Below, in pieces: positions 1-8,605 of a stretch of 64,000 bases of DNA. Origin of the DNA: Sphingobacteriaceae bacterium (GTDB lineage Bacteria; Bacteroidota; Bacteroidia; B-17B0; Aurantibacillaceae); the NCBI GenBank assembly GCA_016705695.1, contig JADJLA010000003.1, forward strand, positions 186,001 through 250,000. The letters run 5' to 3'. Both the position numbers and the translations under genes were made by a program. Within the stretch, counting starts at the first letter, position 1. Every line of letters begins with the position of its first letter. The notes under the pieces are model-generated. The model was not told where the DNA came from. It saw only the letters and a list, made by a program, of their open reading frames with translations, and did no database searches.

Positions 1-270
1 TATGCGCCTTATAGTAAGGAACAGCGCGATAATAATTATGGTTTTGGATGGCGAATGCGCGACCATAAAGATTCGGTTAAAAAGGAAGTTTTCCATAATG
101 GTTGGTGGCATGGCTACCGCACGGCTTTTCACAGGCGTTTAAGAGATAAAACAACCATTATTGTTTTGAGTAATCAACTCAACAAAAATGCCTATCATAC
201 GTATTTGATCTATGAGATCTTGGATAATAAAACAGGGCAGGACACTTTGCAGTTGGTGGATGGGGAATAA
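1..270 (+). CDS. Serine hydrolase of the beta-lactamase/class C PBP family, C-terminal end only
   Basis: The reading frame is open from base 1, so the gene starts outside the window and about 89 C-terminal residues are visible. The pattern YGFGWRM, then FHNGWWHGYRT, then TIIVLSN is the usual C-terminal end of beta-lactamase-fold serine hydrolases. In these the HxG triad (here HNG) stands in for the KTG motif. The catalytic SxxK and YxN motifs lie upstream and are not visible, so the substrate cannot be named. Such proteins are usually exported esterases or peptidases; that is family knowledge. The downstream gldF gene is separated by a repeat-bearing spacer and is probably transcribed on its own. 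Confidence 0.75.
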   Translation, partial: YAPYSKEQRDNNYGFGWRMRDHKDSVKKEVFHNGWWHGYRTAFHRRLRDKTTIIVLSNQLNKNAYHTYLIYEILDNKTGQDTLQLVDGE

Positions 271-280
271 CGCCCCCTTT

Positions 281-326
281 TTAACCATAGAGCGCACGGA
301 GTTTTTTCATTGAGGACACAGAGAAA
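281..326. repeat. CCAC-type dispersed intergenic repeat, degenerate copy
   Basis: The spacer after the serine hydrolase carries 'aaccatagagcgcacggag' and then 'gaggacacagagaaac'. This is a decayed version of the CCACGGAGACACAGAG pattern found better preserved at 2880-2980 and 3848-3875. No gene or clear terminator hairpin is visible in the rest of 271-423. Confidence 0.45.
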
Positions 327-423
327 CCTATTTTGTCATCTTTGGCTTCCGCCTTTAAAAGACACTTGTTTGTAAAAAACCCTTAAAAACTCCAAAAAAG
401 CAAAATAAAAAAGATCTATTCCT

Positions 424-431
424 TATTTTTG
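424..431 (+). promoter_or_regulatory. Bacteroidetes-type -7 element for gldFG
   Basis: TATTTTTG matches the TAnnTTTG consensus exactly and ends 6 nt before the gldF ATG, so the 5' untranslated leader would be only a few bases. No clear TTG -33 element lies upstream, which lowers confidence. Confidence 0.45.
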
Positions 432-437
432 CAGCAC

Positions 438-1178
438 ATGCTTACCCTTTACATAAAAGAGATCAGAAGCTTTTTGAGTTCACTCATAGGTTATGTAGCC
501 ATTGGTGTTTTTATCACGCTCATTGGTATCTTTTTATGGATCATTCCAACCGAAGCAGGCGGAGCAAATATTTTAGATAATGGTTTTGCTAATATTGATC
601 CATTATTTTCAATTGCACCTTGGGTGTATTTGTTTTTGATTCCCGCAATTACCATGCGAAGTTTTTCGGAAGAAAAAAAATCGGGAACCATTGAATTGCT
701 TTTAACGCGACCGATCACAGATCTACAAATTGTAATGGCAAAATATTTGGCAGGATTTACGTTGGTTGTTATTTCGTTATTGCCAACACTTATTTATTAT
801 TATTCGGTAAGTAAACTTTGCACCGGCGGAACGCATGTGGATACAGGAGGTATGTGGGGTTCGTACATTGGTCTTTTATTTTTAGGCGCCGGTTTTGTAG
901 CTGTTGGAATTTTTTCTTCCGCTATTTCCGAAAATCAAGTGATCGCTTTTATTATTGCTTTATTATTGTGTTTTTTCTGTTACATCGGTTTTGATTTTAT
1001 TTCGCAAGCCGGTGTATTCGCTAAATCAGCCGCTTTTGTAAAAGCATTAGGTATAAATGATCATTACGTGAGCATGAGCAGAGGTGTGGTTGACACACGC
1101 GATATTATTTATTTTGTGAGTGTGATAGCGATATTTAATTTATTAACCCGTTTGGTTTTAGAAAGCCGTAAGTGGTAA
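438..1178 (+). CDS. gldF: Gliding motility ABC transporter permease GldF
   Basis: This is an ABC-2 type membrane permease of 246 residues with about six hydrophobic segments (near residues 15-37, 60-80, 102-125, 143-165, 170-192 and 224-242). The stretch FLIPAITMRSFSEEKKSGT followed by ELLLTRPI is typical of GldF and related ABC-2 permeases. GldF is thought to form an inner-membrane transporter with GldG and the ATPase GldA; no gldA is present here. A TTG at 429 is in frame, but the ATG at 438 fits the promoter spacing and family start (MLTLYIKEI) better. The stop overlaps the gldG start as TAATG, which indicates translational coupling. The gldFG pair supports a Bacteroidota origin. GldFG homologues also occur in non-gliding members, so motility is not proven. 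Confidence 0.9.
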   Translation: MLTLYIKEIRSFLSSLIGYVAIGVFITLIGIFLWIIPTEAGGANILDNGFANIDPLFSIAPWVYLFLIPAITMRSFSEEKKSGTIELLLTRPITDLQIVMAKYLAGFTLVVISLLPTLIYYYSVSKLCTGGTHVDTGGMWGSYIGLLFLGAGFVAVGIFSSAISENQVIAFIIALLLCFFCYIGFDFISQAGVFAKSAAFVKALGINDHYVSMSRGVVDTRDIIYFVSVIAIFNLLTRLVLESRKW

Positions 1179-2878
1179 TGAACAAAGCAACAGGAAATAA
1201 ACGCAAAGATATTTTGATGCTGGCAGTATTGCTGGTAATAGTTGTATTGATCAATTTCATTGGCTCACTTTCATTTAAACGTTTTGACCTTACAAAAGAA
1301 AAGCGCTATACCATTGCCGAATCCACAAAAAGACTTTTAGGTGAATTGGATGATGTGATCTATTTAAAAGTGTATTTGCATGGCGATTTTAAACCAAGTT
1401 TTGCCCGCTTAAAAAATGAAGCCAAAGAAATTCTGGATGAGTTCCGTGCGTATTCCAACGGAAATATTGAATACGAATTCATAAACATTTACGAGAACGG
1501 AACAAAAGAAGAACAAACAGCTACAGAGAAGCAATTGTATGAAAAGGGATTAGAGCCTGAGCAGATCACTTCTTCTAATAACGAAAAAACATCGCAAGGC
1601 TGGATCTGGCCGGGAGCTTTGGTATCGTACAAGAACAAAGAAGGTGTTTGGCAGATCTACAAGCGCCAGATGGGAATGAATAATGAGGAGGAAGGAATTA
1701 ATAATAGCGTTCAGGATCTTGAATATGGCTTGAGTAATGTAATTCGTAAACTTCGTCAAAAACGTTCGTTAGAAGTTTCGTTTGTAGAAGGACATAGTGA
1801 GGCCGATACAATTCAACAGTATGATTTGATGCGTTCGATGGCCGAATATTATACGGTAAATCGTGTGGAGATCAACGGAAGATTATCGGCACTTAAAGAT
1901 GCCGCAGCTATTGTGATCACAAAACCCGATTCTGTTTTTACAGATAAGGATAAATTTATCATCGATCAGTATGTAATGAATGGAGGGAAAGTAATGTGGT
2001 TGGTTGATCCTGTTAATATTAACATGGATACTCTTCGTATGCGCGGTTATTCGTTAGGATTTTCGCAGCAGTATAATATCGAAGACATGTTATTTAAATA
2101 CGGCGTGCGTTTGAATCCGGTTTTGGTACAAGACTTTTCGAGTGGGGCTGTTCCTATAAATGTGGCTGTTCCTGGAGCAGAAGCAAAGTTTCAATTACGT
2201 CCTTGGTTCTATAGCGTATTATCAATGCCCGATGGATCGCATCCTATTGTAAAAAATCTTGGTTTGGTTAAAATGGATTATGTAAGCACCATTGACACAA
2301 TTACTGCACCGGGAATCAAAAAAACCATTTTATTGCATAGCGGTAGAAATACCAAGGTGCAACCAACGCCTGCGCGTCTCTCATTTGCTATGGCAATGAA
2401 GAAACCAAATCCTCAACAATTCAACAATCCATATCAGCCTTTGTCAGTGTTGCTAGAAGGAACATTTAATAGTGTGGTAGAATACCGTTTACCCAATGCA
2501 TTATTAAATGACCCAACATTCAAGTATCTTGATCATGGGATCAAACCATCAAAAATGGTTATTGTAGCCGATGGTGATCTGGCTGTAAATGGAATAGATT
2601 ACAAAACGGGTAACATTATGCCTTTGGGATATGATATGTATACCGGGCGAACATTTGCCAACAAAACATTTTTATTGAATTGTATGAATTATTTATTGGA
2701 TGATGAAGGATTATTGCAATTGCGTTCGCGCGTTGTTACTTTACGCCTCCTTGATAAAAAGAAAACTGAAATGCAGCGTACCAAATGGCAAATGATGAAC
2801 GTGGCACTTCCGGCTGCATTGATATTTGGTTTTGGAATTTTACAATTCTATATGCGAAGGAAGAAGTACTCCTCTTAA
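1178..2878 (+). CDS. gldG: Gliding motility-associated ABC transporter substrate-binding protein GldG
   Basis: The protein has 566 residues from the ATG that overlaps the gldF stop; an in-frame GTG six bases upstream is less likely. It has an N-terminal membrane anchor (about residues 12-31), then the family opening FKRFDLTKEKRYTIAES. A large extracytoplasmic region follows, with the fold seen in ABC-type auxiliary proteins: VSFVEGHSEAD near residue 205 and GGKVMWLVDPVN near 270. A C-terminal membrane helix (about 540-560) is followed by the basic tail RRKKYSS. GldG works with GldF; its exact cargo is unknown. The downstream gene is convergent and the spacer carries an inverted pair of CCAC repeats. 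Confidence 0.9.
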   Translation: MNKATGNKRKDILMLAVLLVIVVLINFIGSLSFKRFDLTKEKRYTIAESTKRLLGELDDVIYLKVYLHGDFKPSFARLKNEAKEILDEFRAYSNGNIEYEFINIYENGTKEEQTATEKQLYEKGLEPEQITSSNNEKTSQGWIWPGALVSYKNKEGVWQIYKRQMGMNNEEEGINNSVQDLEYGLSNVIRKLRQKRSLEVSFVEGHSEADTIQQYDLMRSMAEYYTVNRVEINGRLSALKDAAAIVITKPDSVFTDKDKFIIDQYVMNGGKVMWLVDPVNINMDTLRMRGYSLGFSQQYNIEDMLFKYGVRLNPVLVQDFSSGAVPINVAVPGAEAKFQLRPWFYSVLSMPDGSHPIVKNLGLVKMDYVSTIDTITAPGIKKTILLHSGRNTKVQPTPARLSFAMAMKKPNPQQFNNPYQPLSVLLEGTFNSVVEYRLPNALLNDPTFKYLDHGIKPSKMVIVADGDLAVNGIDYKTGNIMPLGYDMYTGRTFANKTFLLNCMNYLLDDEGLLQLRSRVVTLRLLDKKKTEMQRTKWQMMNVALPAALIFGFGILQFYMRRKKYSS

Positions 2879-2879
2879 T

Positions 2880-2980
2880 TGCCACGGAGACGCGGAGGCA
2901 CAGAGAATATTTCTAACTAGAGTAAAAACGAAAAGTAATTGTAATAATTAAAAAAGCTCCGTGCCTTGGTGCCTCCGTGG
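2880..2980. repeat. Inverted pair of CCAC(G)GAG repeats
   Basis: CCACGGAGACGCGGAGGCAC at about 2883 and its near reverse complement ending GGTGCCTCCGTGG at about 2980 face each other across an AT-rich loop. They lie between the convergent genes gldG and the CnaB-like protein. The pair could fold in RNA from either strand and act as an end-of-transcript structure, but there is no clean T-run. Confidence 0.65.
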
Positions 2981-2991
2981 TTAAAAAGCAC

Positions 2992-3024
2992 CAAAAACAA
3001 GGGCGCGAATCTCTCCACGCCCTT
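2992..3024 (-). terminator. Rho-independent terminator of the CnaB-like gene
   Basis: On the minus strand CAAGGGCG and CGCCCTTG form an 8-bp stem followed directly by TTTTT. It lies 23 nt after the stop codon of the gene at 3047-3748. Confidence 0.7.
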
Positions 3025-3046
3025 GCACCTATAACAACAAACAAAC

Positions 3047-3748
3047 TTAGTTTTCTTTTGAGGGCATTACTTTACCCATGATCATATCGCCCATGATGTG
3101 CTTTTCTTCTATGTAAAGCTTGGTGATAACGCTTACTGTAGTTTTATTGTAATCAATTCCCGTGATCTCCTGGCTATTGTAACCGGAGTGATAAACACTT
3201 AACACTAAATTTTCGTTTTGTAAACGTGCTGGGATTGATATCGTATAATTTCCATTTTTATCGGTAGTAACGGTGATGTCTGAACCGACAACAGTTATTG
3301 AGACCCCTTTCATTCCTTTATTAGTTGCGCTATTTAAAACTCTTCCATTGATCACTAACTTTTTATCGGAACGAATGTGAGGTTGCTTTACTGCTATCTC
3401 ACCTTTCATATGTTGTTCAACCGGAACATCTTTTGTTTGAGCTGATGAAGGATTGTAAAATCCTAAAGCCATAAAAAATCCTGCTACATATCGATTGAAC
3501 CAAGGTGTAACTACTTTTTGATAATTACTGATCGGTGTATTGTGTTGATGCTTGGCAATTCGTCCGCATGTTTTTTTACCTTCGTTCACATTAAAATAAT
3601 TAATGATCTCTTCGTTCGTCATGCGCGAAAAATCAACAACTTGTTTTTGACACGATAAACAGAATTTGCCTTTTTCTTCGTCTAACATTTTCTCCCAGTT
3701 CTCGTGACAAGGCTCTGCGATGTTTATTTTTATGGTTTGATGTTTCAT
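3047..3748 (-). CDS. Membrane protein with N-terminal Cys motif and CnaB/carboxypeptidase-like domain
   Basis: The protein has 233 residues. The first 65 carry the Bacteroidetes pattern CHENWEKM, FCLSCQKQVVDFS and MTNEEI, with a later KKTCGRI. These three or four cysteines could bind metal. One hydrophobic segment follows (about residues 85-104, YVAGFFMALGFYNPSSAQ), then a beta-rich CarboxypepD_reg/CnaB-like domain (about 132-200, INGRVLNSATNKGMKGV then DKNGNYTISI). By analogy the cysteine module is cytoplasmic and the beta domain periplasmic. The function of this architecture is unknown to me. A weak promoter element (TATCTTTA) lies about 50 nt upstream. Confidence 0.65.
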   Translation of the reverse strand: MKHQTIKINIAEPCHENWEKMLDEEKGKFCLSCQKQVVDFSRMTNEEIINYFNVNEGKKTCGRIAKHQHNTPISNYQKVVTPWFNRYVAGFFMALGFYNPSSAQTKDVPVEQHMKGEIAVKQPHIRSDKKLVINGRVLNSATNKGMKGVSITVVGSDITVTTDKNGNYTISIPARLQNENLVLSVYHSGYNSQEITGIDYNKTTVSVITKLYIEEKHIMGDMIMGKVMPSKEN

Positions 3749-3842
3749 GGTGTTTGTTGTTTCTATAATTGAGATGAGAAATCAAACCATTTTCCATAAA
3801 GATACTACTTAAATAACTGAAAATGAGTTACTTATATTTCTA

Positions 3843-4106
3843 TTTTTAACCACGGAGACACGAAGACACAAAGTGGATCACGAGACGTAGCAAGACGGAG
3901 AAGAGCACGGAGCGGAGGATTTGCCTTCGGCAAATCTGTCTTTTGCGAGACTCGGTCGAGTTCTAACTTTCCAAACTGCCGCGTGAGGGATTGTAGCGAA
4001 AATCCTTTTTGCCTTTTTCAGGCAAAAAGATTGTAGCGAAAAGCCCGACCCCGAGCTAAGACGATGTTCGAAATGTTGCGAGGGGGCCACGCCCAAATAA
4101 TTAAAA
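3843..4106. repeat. GC-rich composite intergenic element A
   Basis: The 415-nt gap between two reverse genes holds no credible gene. It starts with a CCAC repeat (3848-3875, CCACGGAGACACGAAGACAC). GC-rich sequence follows with hairpin GATTTGCCTTCGGCAAATC, then a 14-nt direct repeat GATTGTAGCGAAAA at 3989-4002 and 4029-4042 flanking a hairpin TTTTTGCC...GGCAAAAA. It ends CACGCCCAAATAATTAAAAT. The last 18 nt nearly match the end of the element at 31030-31151, and the start of 54053 is the reverse complement of the same CGCCCAAA end. I recall similar GATTGTAGCG(G)AAA-containing repeats as common between genes in Flavobacteriia; this is memory, not a search. An open frame inside it reads as low-complexity nonsense. 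Confidence 0.7.
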
Positions 4107-4107
4107 T

Positions 4108-4139
4108 AAAAAACCCGCTGCTGTCACAACGGGTTTTAA
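4108..4139 (-). terminator. Rho-independent terminator of ahcY
   Basis: On the minus strand AAAACCCG and CGGGTTTT form a stem with a 12-nt loop, followed by an AT-rich T-containing tract. It lies just after the ahcY stop codon. Confidence 0.75.
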
Positions 4140-4163
4140 ATTTTGTATTGTAAGAATTACATC

Positions 4164-5480
4164 TTAGTATCTGTAAGCATCCCCTTTAAACGGACCTTCA
4201 ACTTTTACTCCAATATAATCAGCTTGTTCTTTATTTAAAATATCTAACTCAACACCAATTTTTCCTAAGTGTAAGCGAGCAACTTTTTCGTCAAGAATTT
4301 TTGGTAACACATATACTTTCTTTTCGTAAGCAGCAGTGTTTGTCCATAATTCTAATTGAGCTAAAGTTTGGTTTGTAAATGAATTACTCATTACAAAACT
4401 TGGGTGACCAGTTGCACAACCTAAGTTCACTAAACGACCTTCAGCTAAAACAATGATATCTTTTCCTTTGATGGTGTATTTATCAACTTGTGGTTTGATA
4501 GTGTCTTTTGATGCACCGTAAGTTTTATTTAACCAAGCCATGTCGATCTCTGTATCAAAGTGACCAATATTACAAACGATAGCGTTATGTTTCATTGATT
4601 CAAAATGACGACCAACAATGATGTCTTTATTACCTGTAGTTGTAACAATGATGTCAGCAATTTTCACTGCGTTATCCATTTTTTGTACAGCGTAACCATC
4701 CATTGCAGCTTGTAATGCACAAATTGGATCGATCTCAGTTACAATAACACGAACACCTTGCGATGATAATGATTGTGCCGAACCTTTTCCAACATCACCA
4801 TAACCTGCAACAACAGCAACTTTACCTGCCATCATAATATCAGTTGCTCTGCGGATCGCATCAACTAATGATTCGCGGCAACCATACTTATTATCAAATT
4901 TTGATTTTGTAACCGAATCATTTACGTTAATAGCAGGTAACAATAAAGTACCTTTTGCCATACGCTCATATAAACGGTGTACACCTGTTGTAGTTTCTTC
5001 AGATAAACCTCTGATGCCTGCAGCTAATTCAGGATATTTATCAAATACCATGTTAGTTAAGTCGCCACCATCATCCAAGATCATATTTAATGGTTTGCGA
5101 TCTTCGCCAAACCATAATGTTTGCTCAATACACCAATCAAATTCTTCAGCATTCATTCCTTTCCAGGCATAAACTTGAATTCCCGCAGCAGCAATTGCAG
5201 CAGCAGCGTGATCTTGTGTAGAGAAAATATTACATGAACTCCAAGTAACTTCAGCACCTAAAGCTGTTAATGTTTCAATTAATACAGCGGTTTGAATGGT
5301 CATGTGTAAACAACCTGCAATACGCGCACCTTTTAAAGGTTGGCTTGCACCATATTCTTTACGAAGCGCCATTAAACCCGGCATTTCTTCTTCGGCTAAT
5401 TTTATTTCTTTACGACCCCATTCAGCTAACGAGATATCTTTTACTTTTGATTTTACAAATTTTGTAGTTGTGGTGCTCAT
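4164..5480 (-). CDS. ahcY: Adenosylhomocysteinase
   Basis: This enzyme hydrolyses S-adenosylhomocysteine to adenosine and homocysteine in the methyl cycle and is cytosolic and NAD-dependent. The 438 residues match the usual bacterial length. Visible motifs are [16 protein letters not shown] near residue 56, the NAD-binding [10 protein letters not shown] near 225, [11 protein letters not shown] near 300 and the conserved C-terminal KGDAYRY. The ATG at 5480 is the natural start, about 30 nt downstream of a well-formed promoter. It is monocistronic with its own terminator and divergent from the PPTase gene. Confidence 0.97.
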   Translation of the reverse strand: MSTTTTKFVKSKVKDISLAEWGRKEIKLAEEEMPGLMALRKEYGASQPLKGARIAGCLHMTIQTAVLIETLTALGAEVTWSSCNIFSTQDHAAAAIAAAGIQVYAWKGMNAEEFDWCIEQTLWFGEDRKPLNMILDDGGDLTNMVFDKYPELAAGIRGLSEETTTGVHRLYERMAKGTLLLPAINVNDSVTKSKFDNKYGCRESLVDAIRRATDIMMAGKVAVVAGYGDVGKGSAQSLSSQGVRVIVTEIDPICALQAAMDGYAVQKMDNAVKIADIIVTTTGNKDIIVGRHFESMKHNAIVCNIGHFDTEIDMAWLNKTYGASKDTIKPQVDKYTIKGKDIIVLAEGRLVNLGCATGHPSFVMSNSFTNQTLAQLELWTNTAAYEKKVYVLPKILDEKVARLHLGKIGVELDILNKEQADYIGVKVEGPFKGDAYRY

Positions 5481-5514
5481 TTTCGTATGATTTTTAAGAT
5501 TTTAAAATAATATA

Positions 5515-5546
5515 CAAAGATAAGCCTTAAGTTTGTAAATCTCAAA
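5515..5546 (-). promoter_or_regulatory. Bacteroidetes promoter of ahcY
   Basis: Reading the minus strand, TTTG is followed after 20 nt by TATCTTTG, an exact TAnnTTTG -7 box at 5515-5522 with correct spacing. The start codon follows at 5480. Confidence 0.75.
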
Positions 5547-6128
5547 TTGATACACCTAGAATATATTAATGATGAATTAAGTCTTGGAATGCTTGACCTG
5601 CAAGGGTTTAAGGCCGTTAATGTACTTGAAGAAAAGCGCGAAATTGAGCGAAAAGGCACCCTGTTCTTACTTAAAAAAATGTTAAATACTGAGTCTGTAG
5701 AATTAGTATATAATGAGCTGAATCGCCCGTTCTTAAAGGGCCGTAGCGAGCATATCAGCATTTCGCACTCGCATCAATGGCTGGCAATTAGCATTCATAA
5801 TACAGTTGAAACGGGCGTAGATGTAGAATTGATCCGCGAGAAAGTGATCAACATCAAACACAAATTTTGTTGTGATGCCGAACTTGAATTTGCACAAAAT
5901 GATATTGATAAGCTTACATTTTTATGGTGTTGTAAAGAGGCTGTTTACAAAGCGTACGGAAAGAAGGAATTGGAATTTAAAAATATAATTGTGGATAGTT
6001 TGGATCTAAAACCACGAGGGGAAGTAAATGCCTGCATTCACTTTGAAGACCACATTCGTAATTATAAATTAATGTATCGCAAATTTGAAGGTTATTTTCT
6101 AGCTTTGATAGCACATGAAATTCGATAA
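5547..6128 (+). CDS. 4'-phosphopantetheinyl transferase superfamily protein
   Basis: This is an Sfp/AcpS-like enzyme that transfers the phosphopantetheine arm of CoA to a carrier protein serine. The signature residues are present: ISISHSHQWLAISI near residue 75, the metal-binding GVDVE near 92 and WCCKEAVYKAYGKKE near 129. About 193 residues is typical for the Sfp type. There is no good ATG; TTG at 5547 is the best available start, and the frame is open upstream to 5511, so the exact N-terminus is uncertain. The 3' end overlaps the GGGPS gene by 14 nt, suggesting one transcript. The likely target is the fatty acid synthase ACP. Confidence 0.85.
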   Translation: MIHLEYINDELSLGMLDLQGFKAVNVLEEKREIERKGTLFLLKKMLNTESVELVYNELNRPFLKGRSEHISISHSHQWLAISIHNTVETGVDVELIREKVINIKHKFCCDAELEFAQNDIDKLTFLWCCKEAVYKAYGKKELEFKNIIVDSLDLKPRGEVNACIHFEDHIRNYKLMYRKFEGYFLALIAHEIR

Positions 6129-6816
6129 GCTTATACATAAACGTTCATCTTCATTGGCTGTATTGGTTGATCCCGATAAGTTCGATAAAGAGTTGATCAA
6201 ACTACTGAAAAAAAGTTCGGTGTCGTTTATTTTAGTTGGTGGAAGTAAATTGAAACGAAATAATTTAAAAGAAACTGTAAAGGCAATAAAAAGGATCACT
6301 AAAATCCCCGTGATACTTTTTCCGGGAGATGAATCGCAGCTATGCAAAGAAGCGGATGGTATTTTTATTTTAAGTTTGCTTTCGGGAAGAAATCCGGAGT
6401 ATTTGATAGAGAAGCAAGTTCGTGCCGCAAAAAAAATAAAAGAACTTAAGCTCAAAACATTTCCGGTGGCTTATATTTTAGTTGACACAGGTAGTAAGAG
6501 TGTAACACAAAAAGTAAGCAAAACAAAACCACTTAAAGGAGAGCAGAAAATTTTAGACACCATGTTGGCCGCCGAACAATTAGGTTTTAAAGCAGTTTAT
6601 CTTGAAGCGGGAAGTGGTGCAAAACAGCAAGTAAACGCAGCGCTTATTAAAAAAGCTTCTCAAAGTATTTCAATTCCACTTATTGTTGGAGGCGGCGTCA
6701 GTTCTGCCTCAGGGGCAAAAAAAGCAAAAAGCTCAGGTGCAAATGTGGTTGTTGTTGGTAATGCCCTCGAAAAAAACAAGCTTTTGATACACGCACTTTC
6801 AAAAGTTTTTGTATAA
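6115..6816 (+). CDS. Geranylgeranylglyceryl phosphate synthase family (PcrB/GGGPS)
   Basis: This TIM-barrel prenyltransferase-like protein has 233 residues. It joins a polyprenyl diphosphate to sn-glycerol-1-phosphate in archaea and in some bacteria including Bacteroidetes. Seen here: AVLVDPDKFD near residue 16, ILVGGSKL near 38, the phosphate-site YLEAGSGAKQQV near 162, IVGGGVSS near 191 and VVGNALEKN near 213. The ATG lies inside the PPTase gene, so the two are coupled. The physiological lipid product in Bacteroidetes is uncertain; substrate chain length cannot be read from sequence by eye. Confidence 0.88.
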   Translation: MKFDKLIHKRSSSLAVLVDPDKFDKELIKLLKKSSVSFILVGGSKLKRNNLKETVKAIKRITKIPVILFPGDESQLCKEADGIFILSLLSGRNPEYLIEKQVRAAKKIKELKLKTFPVAYILVDTGSKSVTQKVSKTKPLKGEQKILDTMLAAEQLGFKAVYLEAGSGAKQQVNAALIKKASQSISIPLIVGGGVSSASGAKKAKSSGANVVVVGNALEKNKLLIHALSKVFV

Positions 6817-6830
6817 TAGCATAATATTAA

Positions 6831-7463
6831 ATGAAACTGATTGTCATAACCGGCTCTAAAACCTTTCCCGACGAGCCAAGTTTGGTCACCAAAATGTTTG
6901 AAGATGGTTTAATGACTCTTCATCTGAGGAAACCTAAACTCACCACTCAGGAAATGCGAGATTACATTGATGAGATCCCAAAATATTTTCACAACCGGGT
7001 CATTATCCATTCGCATCATATTCTTGCAGCCAAATACGATCTTAAAGGAATTCATTTTACATCTACACATTTAAATAAAAAGTGGAAATACTTTTTCACA
7101 CGTTTAAGATTACGTATAAAATTTGGAAAGCTTTTTAAAACACGATCTTATAAACGCCTCACTAATATTCACAATAAAGAAGAGCATGATTTCGATTATT
7201 TTTTGATGGGCACGGTATATAATAATTTAACCGGGGAATTATACGGGGGTTTCTATGAAGAAGCCTTAATTGCTGCATTAAAAAGCACAAATAAGAAAAT
7301 TGTGGCACGCGGTGGTGTAACCGCCAAGGTGATTGAAAAAACAGCTAAATATGGTTTTGACGGGATCGCATTTAGTTCATATATATGGGACAATGAAAAC
7401 CCATGCAATCAATTCCTTCATATCATTCGTCGATTCAACGAGCTTAATATCAAGATCGAATAA
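6831..7463 (+). CDS. Thiamine phosphate synthase family protein (ThiE/TenI-like)
   Basis: This small TIM-barrel protein of 210 residues carries MTLHLRKPKLT near residue 28, the place where ThiE has its pyrophosphate-binding Q-x-R-x-K. It also has GIHFTSTH near 75, MGTVYNN near 125, ARGGVTAKVIE near 160 and GFDGIAFSSYIW near 176. ThiE joins HMP-PP and thiazole phosphate; TenI-like relatives share the fold without that activity. A Lys/Arg-rich segment (about residues 83-113) is unusual. The motif reads HLRKP rather than QLRDK, so I favour a divergent TenI-like member. It runs straight into pnuC with a TAATG overlap. Confidence 0.7.
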   Translation: MKLIVITGSKTFPDEPSLVTKMFEDGLMTLHLRKPKLTTQEMRDYIDEIPKYFHNRVIIHSHHILAAKYDLKGIHFTSTHLNKKWKYFFTRLRLRIKFGKLFKTRSYKRLTNIHNKEEHDFDYFLMGTVYNNLTGELYGGFYEEALIAALKSTNKKIVARGGVTAKVIEKTAKYGFDGIAFSSYIWDNENPCNQFLHIIRRFNELNIKIE

Positions 7464-8014
7464 TGTCGGTACTTGCTACAATAGCGCTTATTTCTGGTGT
7501 TCTTGGTGTTTTGTTTACTATTATGCAACGCATTTGGTGTTGGCCCTTTGCATTAATTAGTGTAATCGCATCCTCTATAGAATTTTATAACGAACGTTTG
7601 TTTGGCGATATGGCTTTACAGGGGTTTTATTTTGTAGCAGGAGTTTATGGTTGGTATTATTGGGAACGAAATAAGGAAAAGGAATTTAAGGTAACTAAAA
7701 CTCCGGTAAACATTTGGATGGTAATGGCTCTTATTACGGCCGCACAATCTGTTGTATATTATTTCTTGCTTAAGAAATTTAAAGGTGATCAAGTGGTGGT
7801 TGATTCAATATTAACAGCTTGTAGCATTACCGCTACATTTATGATGACAAAAAAATGGCACGAGAATTGGGCCTTTTGGGTTTTAATTGATCTCGCTTAT
7901 GTAGCTTTGTATTTTAAAAAGGAAATGATACTTTTCGCCATTTTGTATTTTATATTTGCAGCAATGGCGTCTGTTGGTTTTTATATATGGAGAACTCAAA
8001 GATCATTAAAATAG
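7463..8014 (+). CDS. pnuC: PnuC-family vitamin transporter (nicotinamide riboside or thiamine type)
   Basis: This integral membrane protein of 183 residues has about seven hydrophobic segments and the PnuC features WCWPFALISV near residue 26, YGWYYWER near 61 and WVLIDLAYVALY near 138. PnuC proteins carry unphosphorylated vitamins across the inner membrane, with a downstream kinase trapping the product. The stop codon of the ThiE-like gene overlaps its ATG, and its own 3' end overlaps the P-loop kinase gene by 28 nt. A ThiE-like protein upstream and a TPP-riboswitch-controlled receptor 1.8 kb downstream make thiamine (the PnuT subgroup) at least as likely as nicotinamide riboside. Substrate choice is inference. 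Confidence 0.85.
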   Translation: MSVLATIALISGVLGVLFTIMQRIWCWPFALISVIASSIEFYNERLFGDMALQGFYFVAGVYGWYYWERNKEKEFKVTKTPVNIWMVMALITAAQSVVYYFLLKKFKGDQVVVDSILTACSITATFMMTKKWHENWAFWVLIDLAYVALYFKKEMILFAILYFIFAAMASVGFYIWRTQRSLK

Positions 8015-8514
8015 CTGTTGTTGGTCCCGAAAGCACTGGGAAAACCGTATTGTGCGAGCAACTGGCTTTGCATTATAACACTATTTTCGTCCCTGAATAT
8101 GCCCGCGATTATTTCCTTACAAAAAACATTGAAGGTCATACCAAAGAAGATCTGAATATCATTTATGAAAAACAAATTTTGTCGGAAAGCAAAATAGTGA
8201 AACAGGCCAATCGTTTTTTATTCTGTGATACCAATTTAATTTCCGGAAAAGTGTGGGCTGATGTTGTTTTCAAAAGTGCGCCGGAATTCATTTCGCAAAA
8301 CATCAGTAACACCAATCATGATCTCCATTTGCTTTGTGATATAGACCTCCCTTGGGTGGCCGATGAACAACGCCGAAACGAATACAATCGAAAGGAGATC
8401 ATGCAAATGCATGTGAATGAATTACAAAAACTAGGTTTAAATTTTGAGATCATCAAAGGCTTTGATAAAGATCGCGTGAAAAATGCTATAATTGCTATTT
8501 CAAAATATTTTTAG
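7987..8514 (+). CDS. NadR-like P-loop kinase
   Basis: The 175 residues form a single P-loop domain with Walker A GPESTGKT near residue 13. PEYARDYF near 36 and FLFCDTNLISGKVW near 77 resemble the ribosylnicotinamide kinase half of NadR, and DIDLPWVADEQRR near 117 is the LID-like Arg region. The NadR adenylyltransferase and repressor domains are absent. The partner PnuC gene overlaps its start, the classical arrangement for transporter plus trapping kinase. It could phosphorylate nicotinamide riboside or, given the context, thiamine. The frame starts inside pnuC. Confidence 0.8.
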   Translation: MENSKIIKIAVVGPESTGKTVLCEQLALHYNTIFVPEYARDYFLTKNIEGHTKEDLNIIYEKQILSESKIVKQANRFLFCDTNLISGKVWADVVFKSAPEFISQNISNTNHDLHLLCDIDLPWVADEQRRNEYNRKEIMQMHVNELQKLGLNFEIIKGFDKDRVKNAIIAISKYF

Positions 8515-8515
8515 C

Positions 8516-8590
8516 CTCGGAGCTTGTTTTTTCTACCACTGCGTAATAGTTTGTTTAATTATTTCTCCATGCCTCCGCGTCTCCCTGGCA
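8516..8590. repeat. Degenerate CCAC/GGAG repeat pair between convergent genes
   Basis: GCCTCGGAGC just after the kinase stop and CCATGCCTCCGCGTCTCCCTGGCA at about 8568-8591 are inverted copies of the CCACGGAG family. They sit between two convergent genes, as at 2880-2980. No T-run terminator is seen. Confidence 0.5.
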
Positions 8591-8605
8591 AAATAAAACC
8601 TAATG

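Noticed and set aside
3878..4096. 72-residue open frame on the minus strand
   Set aside because: It lies wholly in a GC-rich repeat with hairpins and shows biased, low-complexity composition.
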